DNA of 8,919 nucleotides, taken from assembly GCA_945889565.1 (NCBI GenBank), contig CAMDBZ010000057.1:1-8919 (forward strand), read 5' to 3'. The position numbers and the translations under genes were made by a program. The first letter of the stretch is position 1. Every line of letters starts with the position of its first letter. Shown here in pieces: positions 6,296 through 8,919 of this stretch. The DNA comes from Thermoflexus hugenholtzii JAD2. Its GTDB lineage: Bacteria; Chloroflexota; Dehalococcoidia; UBA2979. A model generated the notes under the pieces. The model made no database searches and was not told the DNA's origin. It was given only the letters and a program-made list of their open reading frames with translations.

Positions 6296-7135
6296 ATGCG
6301 CCAGGCGACCTCCAGGACGGTGCCCCCGCGGCGCTCGCGCTCGCGCGCGGTGGCCGCGTGGGTGGTGGCCGCTACCGACCCGCAGCGCCGCGGCGGGTCG
6401 TGGTGGGACCTGTCTGAGTTCGCGCTCGCCGCGTTCGGGTTCCTGCTCTATTTCCTGGTGCGCGGGGCGGTCGTCGATCGCGTGGACGAGGCGCTGGCGA
6501 ACGCGCGGGCGATCGTCGACCTGGAGCGGGCGCTGGGCATCTTCGTGGAGGGAGACATGCAGCGCTGGACGTTGGGCCACGAGCTCTGGTGGCGGACGGC
6601 GAACTTCGTCTACTTCTGGTGGGACTTCCCGCTGATCGTCGGCGTGGGCGTGGTGATGTTCGTCACGCGGCGGGGCTGCTACACGTTCTTGCGGGACGCG
6701 TGCCTGATCTCCGGGGGCATCGCGCTGGTGATGTACGCGCTGATCCCGGTGGCGCCGCCGCGGCTGGTGCCGGAGCTCGGCATCGTCGACACGCTGCAGC
6801 AGTTCGCACAGCTGTCCTACCAGGCGCAGTCGATGCAGCCGTTCGTGAACCCGTACGCGGCGCTGCCGTCGCTGCACGTCGGCTGGGCGTTGCTGCTGGT
6901 GGTCGCGGTGTTCCGCGCGACGGGGAGCGTGGCCGCGCGGGGCGCGTCGCTGCTGGTGCTGGTGGCGCAGTCGGTGGCGGTGGTGGCGACGGGCAACCAC
7001 TTCGTGATCGACGGGGTGGTGGGGGTGGTGGTGTGCGTGGTCGCGCTGGTGGTCGCGCTGTGGCTGCAGGCGACGGGCTACCCGCTGGTGCGGCGGCGGC
7101 TGGCGGCGTGGGGGGGCGTGGCTGTCGACGGGTGA
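6296..7135 (+). CDS. Membrane PAP2-superfamily protein, Aur1/inositolphosphotransferase-like
   Basis: This is a 279-residue integral membrane protein with a basic, arginine-rich N-terminus (1-31), probably cytoplasmic. Hydrophobic segments lie at about 41-58, 104-122, 136-155, 196-207, 216-232 and 238-257, consistent with six passes. The PAP2 catalytic signatures are present in the Aur1-like form: NPYAALPSLH with His194, and GNHFVID with His235 and Asp239. A weak first motif, VAPPR, is at 152-156. Family knowledge: the two histidines and the aspartate handle a phosphoryl group at the outer membrane face, either hydrolysing a lipid phosphate or transferring a phospho-alcohol head group as in inositol phosphorylceramide synthase. 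The substrate cannot be read from the sequence. I chose the ATG at 6296; the frame is open back to 5795, but that part is antisense to pepA. The gene stands alone, divergent from pepA. Confidence 0.88.
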   Translation: MRQATSRTVPPRRSRSRAVAAWVVAATDPQRRGGSWWDLSEFALAAFGFLLYFLVRGAVVDRVDEALANARAIVDLERALGIFVEGDMQRWTLGHELWWRTANFVYFWWDFPLIVGVGVVMFVTRRGCYTFLRDACLISGGIALVMYALIPVAPPRLVPELGIVDTLQQFAQLSYQAQSMQPFVNPYAALPSLHVGWALLLVVAVFRATGSVAARGASLLVLVAQSVAVVATGNHFVIDGVVGVVVCVVALVVALWLQATGYPLVRRRLAAWGGVAVDG

Positions 7136-7159
7136 GCGAGGTTTCCGGTCCGGGCGCGA

Positions 7160-7188
7160 TTGCCGGGGGCGGGGTGCTGTGCTAGCGT
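7160..7188 (+). promoter_or_regulatory. Promoter of rpsO
   Basis: TTGCCG (7160-7165), a 17-bp spacer, then TAGCGT (7183-7188) preceded by TGC, which makes an extended -10 (TGnTAnnnT). It begins 25 bp after the PAP2 stop. Transcription is expected to start near 7195, leaving a long untranslated leader before rpsO. Confidence 0.55.
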
Positions 7189-7194
7189 ACGACG

Positions 7195-7421
7195 CACGCT
7201 CATCGGGATCGCGGCGAAGCACAGCGACGAGAGCGCGGGGTCAGTTGTAGCGCGGACGCGCGCAGCTGGCTCTCCCGAGTGTGTGGGAGACTGAGCAGCA
7301 CTGGTTCAATGTTGGCGTTCTCAGGAGTGATCCCCAGGGACGGCGAGCGGGCACGGCCCGCATAGGACCCGGCAGCACGGCCACGGCGCACGCGCCGCTG
7401 GTCGGGCCGGCTGAGACACGG
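7195..7421 (+). promoter_or_regulatory. Long structured leader of rpsO, candidate S15 autoregulatory RNA
   Basis: About 227 nt separate the predicted transcription start from the rpsO ATG, with no credible gene inside. Three stem-loops can be drawn. (1) 7265-7299: GCTG/CAGC outside, TCTCCC/GGGAGA inside, 8-nt loop. (2) 7347-7361: GCGGGC-acg-GCCCGC. (3) 7368-7406: CCCGGCAGC pairs with GCTGGTCGGG, with one bulged G and a G-U pair next to a G-C pair, and an inner GGCG/CGCC stem. Family knowledge: S15 represses its own synthesis through leader RNAs of several unrelated shapes, often mimicking its rRNA site, which includes a G-U/G-C element. The match here is structural inference. The ribosome site before the ATG is weak (GAG, 6 nt away), as expected where translation is controlled. 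Confidence 0.45.
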
Positions 7422-7688
7422 ATGCAGACGACAGAGCGCAAGCACGAAATCATCGGCGAGTTTGAGCGGTTCCCGGGCGACACTGGTTCGCCCGAGGTAC
7501 AGGTCGCGCTGCTCACTGATCGCATCCGGAGCCTTACCGACCACCTGCGGCAGCACCGGCATGACTTCGACACGCGTCGGGGGCTGCTGATGCTGGTTGG
7601 GCAGCGCCGGCGGCAGTTGCGATACCTGAGCCGCACCGACGTGGATCGGTACCACTCGTTGCTCACGCGGCTCGGGCTTCGCCGCTAA
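7422..7688 (+). CDS. rpsO: 30S ribosomal protein S15
   Basis: S15 is a primary binder of 16S rRNA and helps organise the platform of the small subunit. The 88 residues match the usual 88-89. Typical blocks are ERKHEIIGEF at 5-14, the near-invariant GDTGSPEVQVALLTDRI at 19-35, and DTRRGLLMLVGQRRR followed by an RYLSRTD segment in the C-terminal half, ending LGLRR. The ATG at 7422 gives the standard N-terminus; the frame extends back to a GTG at 7281, but the extra 47 residues are not S15-like and overlap the structured leader. The gene lies 233 bp upstream of pnp, the arrangement conserved in many bacteria, where processing of the intergenic RNA and feedback by both products are known. Confidence 0.97.
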   Translation: MQTTERKHEIIGEFERFPGDTGSPEVQVALLTDRIRSLTDHLRQHRHDFDTRRGLLMLVGQRRRQLRYLSRTDVDRYHSLLTRLGLRR

Positions 7689-7711
7689 CTGCGGGCCATA
7701 CCGCGAGGCGC

Positions 7712-7758
7712 CCGCCGGGGCAGCACCTGCGAGGGCTGCCTGGGGCGGTGACCCCAGG
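7712..7758 (+). other. Two mutually exclusive hairpins between rpsO and pnp
   Basis: Hairpin A: CCGCC (7712-7716) pairs with GGCGG (7744-7748), and GGCAGC (7719-7724) pairs with GCTGCC (7735-7740) around a 10-nt loop. Hairpin B: CCTGGGG (7739-7745) pairs perfectly with CCCCAGG (7752-7758) around a 6-nt loop. They share 7739-7748, so they cannot form together. No U-run follows, so neither is a standard intrinsic terminator. In other bacteria this position holds hairpins cut by RNase III or used for PNPase autocontrol. The rest of the 233-bp gap (7689-7921) holds nothing else I can name apart from the pnp ribosome site. Confidence 0.5.
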
Positions 7759-7903
7759 ACTGACGTCTGACCGATCGTCCGTTCGTCGAACCAGAGCTTG
7801 CGCCGACCAGCGCTGCTGCGTGTGCGCCTCACCGCGGCTACCGCCATCACGCGCCCAGCACCCGAGCCGCGTTGCGGCCCGGCGCCACGCCTGCGGGCGC
7901 GGC

Positions 7904-7911
7904 GAGGAAGG
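7904..7911 (+). promoter_or_regulatory. Shine-Dalgarno site deciding the TTG start of pnp
   Basis: GAGGAAGG lies 10 nt before the TTG at 7922 and is the only purine-rich ribosome site near the beginning of PNPase homology. Confidence 0.6.
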
Positions 7912-7921
7912 CTACCTGTCC

Positions 7922-8919
7922 TTGAATATTCAGCCCCGCACGTTCACCCGCGAGATCGAGGGCCTCACGTTTGAGGTCGGCACCGGCCTGCTGGCCCTCA
8001 ATGCGGACGCCTCTTGCACGATCCGCTACGGCGAGACCGTGGTGCTGGCTACGGTTTGCGACGGCGACCCGCGGCCGGGCATCGACTTTTTCCCGCTCAC
8101 CGTGGACTTCGAGGAGCGGATGTACGCCATCGGCAAGATCCCGGGGTCGTTCTTCCGCCGCGAGGGGCGGCCGGGGAACGAGGCGACGCTGGCGGCGCGC
8201 ATGACGGACCGGCCGATCCGGCCGCTGTTCCCCAAGGGCTACCGCCGCGAGGTGCAGGTGGTGCTCACGCTGCTGTCCTCGGACCGCTCGAACCCGGCGG
8301 ACGTGCTGGGTACGACGGGGGCGTCGCTGGTACTGGGGATGTCGCAGATCCCGTTCACGGGGCCGGTCTCGTCGGTGCGCGTGGCGCGTGTCGAGGGGCA
8401 GTGGAAGGCGTTCCCGACGTACGAGGAGCTCGACGAATCTGACCTCGACCTGATCGTGGCGGGCACGGAGCACTCGATCGTGATGGTGGAGGCGGGCGCG
8501 TCCGGGGTACCCGAGGCGGACGTGCTGGAGGCGCTCGAGTACGCGCAGGGCGTGATTGCGGAGCTGAACGCGCTGCAGCGCGAGGTCTTCGCGGTGATCA
8601 ATCGGCCGAAGCTGGCGTTCGACCCGCCGGCCGCGCCCGACGCGGCGCTGGCCGCGCGGGTGCGCGAGTTCCTTGGCGCGCGCGAGCAGCAGATGCTCGA
8701 CGCGGTCACGGAGGAGGGCTCGCGCGGGCTGGACACGCTGGCGGCGGAGGTGCTGGCGGAGCTCGGCGACGACACGCTCGACCGGCGCGCCGTGATGCCG
8801 ATCATCGAGAGCGTGACGAAGCCGTTCGTGCGGCGGCGGGTGCTGGAGCAGGGGCTGCGGCCGGATGGCCGCGCGCACGACGAGATCCGTGAGCTGAGCT
8901 CGATGGTGGGGCTGTTGCC
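7922..8919 (+). CDS. pnp: Polyribonucleotide nucleotidyltransferase (PNPase), N-terminal part
   Basis: PNPase is the trimeric phosphorolytic 3'-5' exoribonuclease of the RNA degradosome. The window holds 332 residues, roughly the first half of a protein usually near 700 residues; the frame is open at the right edge. The first RNase PH domain (about 9-215) carries GIDFFPLTVDFEERMYAIGK near 53-72, the RNA-contacting FFRREGRPG at 77-85, and TDRPIRPLFPKGYRRE at 95-110. The helical linker domain spans about 235-305. The second RNase PH domain starts at RPDGR (313-317) with DEIRELSS and VGLL. I chose the TTG at 7922, because it gives the typical N-terminus (M)NIQ before FTREIEG and has GAGGAAGG upstream. 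An in-frame GTG at 7820 would add 34 arginine-rich, unconserved residues. It is probably co-transcribed with rpsO. Confidence 0.96.
   Translation, partial: MNIQPRTFTREIEGLTFEVGTGLLALNADASCTIRYGETVVLATVCDGDPRPGIDFFPLTVDFEERMYAIGKIPGSFFRREGRPGNEATLAARMTDRPIRPLFPKGYRREVQVVLTLLSSDRSNPADVLGTTGASLVLGMSQIPFTGPVSSVRVARVEGQWKAFPTYEELDESDLDLIVAGTEHSIVMVEAGASGVPEADVLEALEYAQGVIAELNALQREVFAVINRPKLAFDPPAAPDAALAARVREFLGAREQQMLDAVTEEGSRGLDTLAAEVLAELGDDTLDRRAVMPIIESVTKPFVRRRVLEQGLRPDGRAHDEIRELSSMVGLL

Noticed and set aside
7010..7175. G-rich runs as G-quadruplexes
   Set aside because: The runs lie in valine and glycine codons of the PAP2 C-terminus and in general GC-rich DNA; no compact set of four even G-tracts stands out above background.
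4613..7222. An 869-codon minus-strand frame spanning pepA and the PAP2 gene
   Set aside because: The product is an arginine, proline and histidine low-complexity string that overlaps two clear genes in other frames; it results from GC bias suppressing stop codons.
7281..7421. N-terminal extension of rpsO from a GTG
   Set aside because: S15 proteins are 88-89 residues; the ATG at 7422 gives that length, and the extension lies in stem-loop RNA.
7200..7421. T-box riboswitch in the rpsO leader
   Set aside because: GAGAGCGCGGGG-like stretches suggested a stem I, but there is no TGGNACCGCG antiterminator motif, and T-boxes control aminoacyl-tRNA or amino acid genes, not rpsO.

Overview
The window is a very GC-rich stretch of a bacterial chromosome carrying mostly core genes in ordinary bacterial style: Shine-Dalgarno sites, overlapping operon genes and several TTG starts. 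The gene set (dnaA, coaX, coaBC, pepA, rpsO, pnp) does not fix the phylum. The GC-rich codon use, the type III pantothenate kinase, the CoaBC motif variants and an Aur1-like PAP2 protein would suit a high-GC Chloroflexota or Actinomycetota lineage. That placement is inference with low confidence.

Layout from left to right. Positions 1-1303 (minus strand) hold dnaA, starting at TTG and cut by the left edge just before its C-terminus. A 412-bp divergent intergenic region (1304-1715) follows; it has two strong inverted repeats but no convincing DnaA boxes. On the plus strand, coaX (1716-2495) and coaBC (2492-3694) overlap by ATGA and encode three steps of coenzyme A synthesis. A two-gene unit comes next: a SocA/Panacea-domain protein (3759-4265) and an unrecognised 113-residue protein (4275-4616), possibly a toxin-antitoxin pair. 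pepA, an M17 leucyl aminopeptidase, lies on the minus strand (4630-6138) and converges on this unit. After a 157-bp divergent promoter region, a membrane PAP2-family phosphatase or transferase (6296-7135) runs on the plus strand. rpsO (7422-7688) has a good promoter and a leader of about 227 nt, and is followed by a 233-bp gap with two competing hairpins and then pnp (7922 to the right edge, incomplete). rpsO-pnp is the classical ribosomal protein S15 and polynucleotide phosphorylase pairing.

The parts most worth a second look are the Panacea plus unknown gene pair with an inverted repeat over its likely promoter, the substitution of two residues usually considered important in the CoaC half of CoaBC (Asn to Asp in the PxMNxxMW motif, Cys to Ser in the ACG motif), and the structured RNA around rpsO and pnp. 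Nearly every other long open frame is a GC-driven shadow of these genes.
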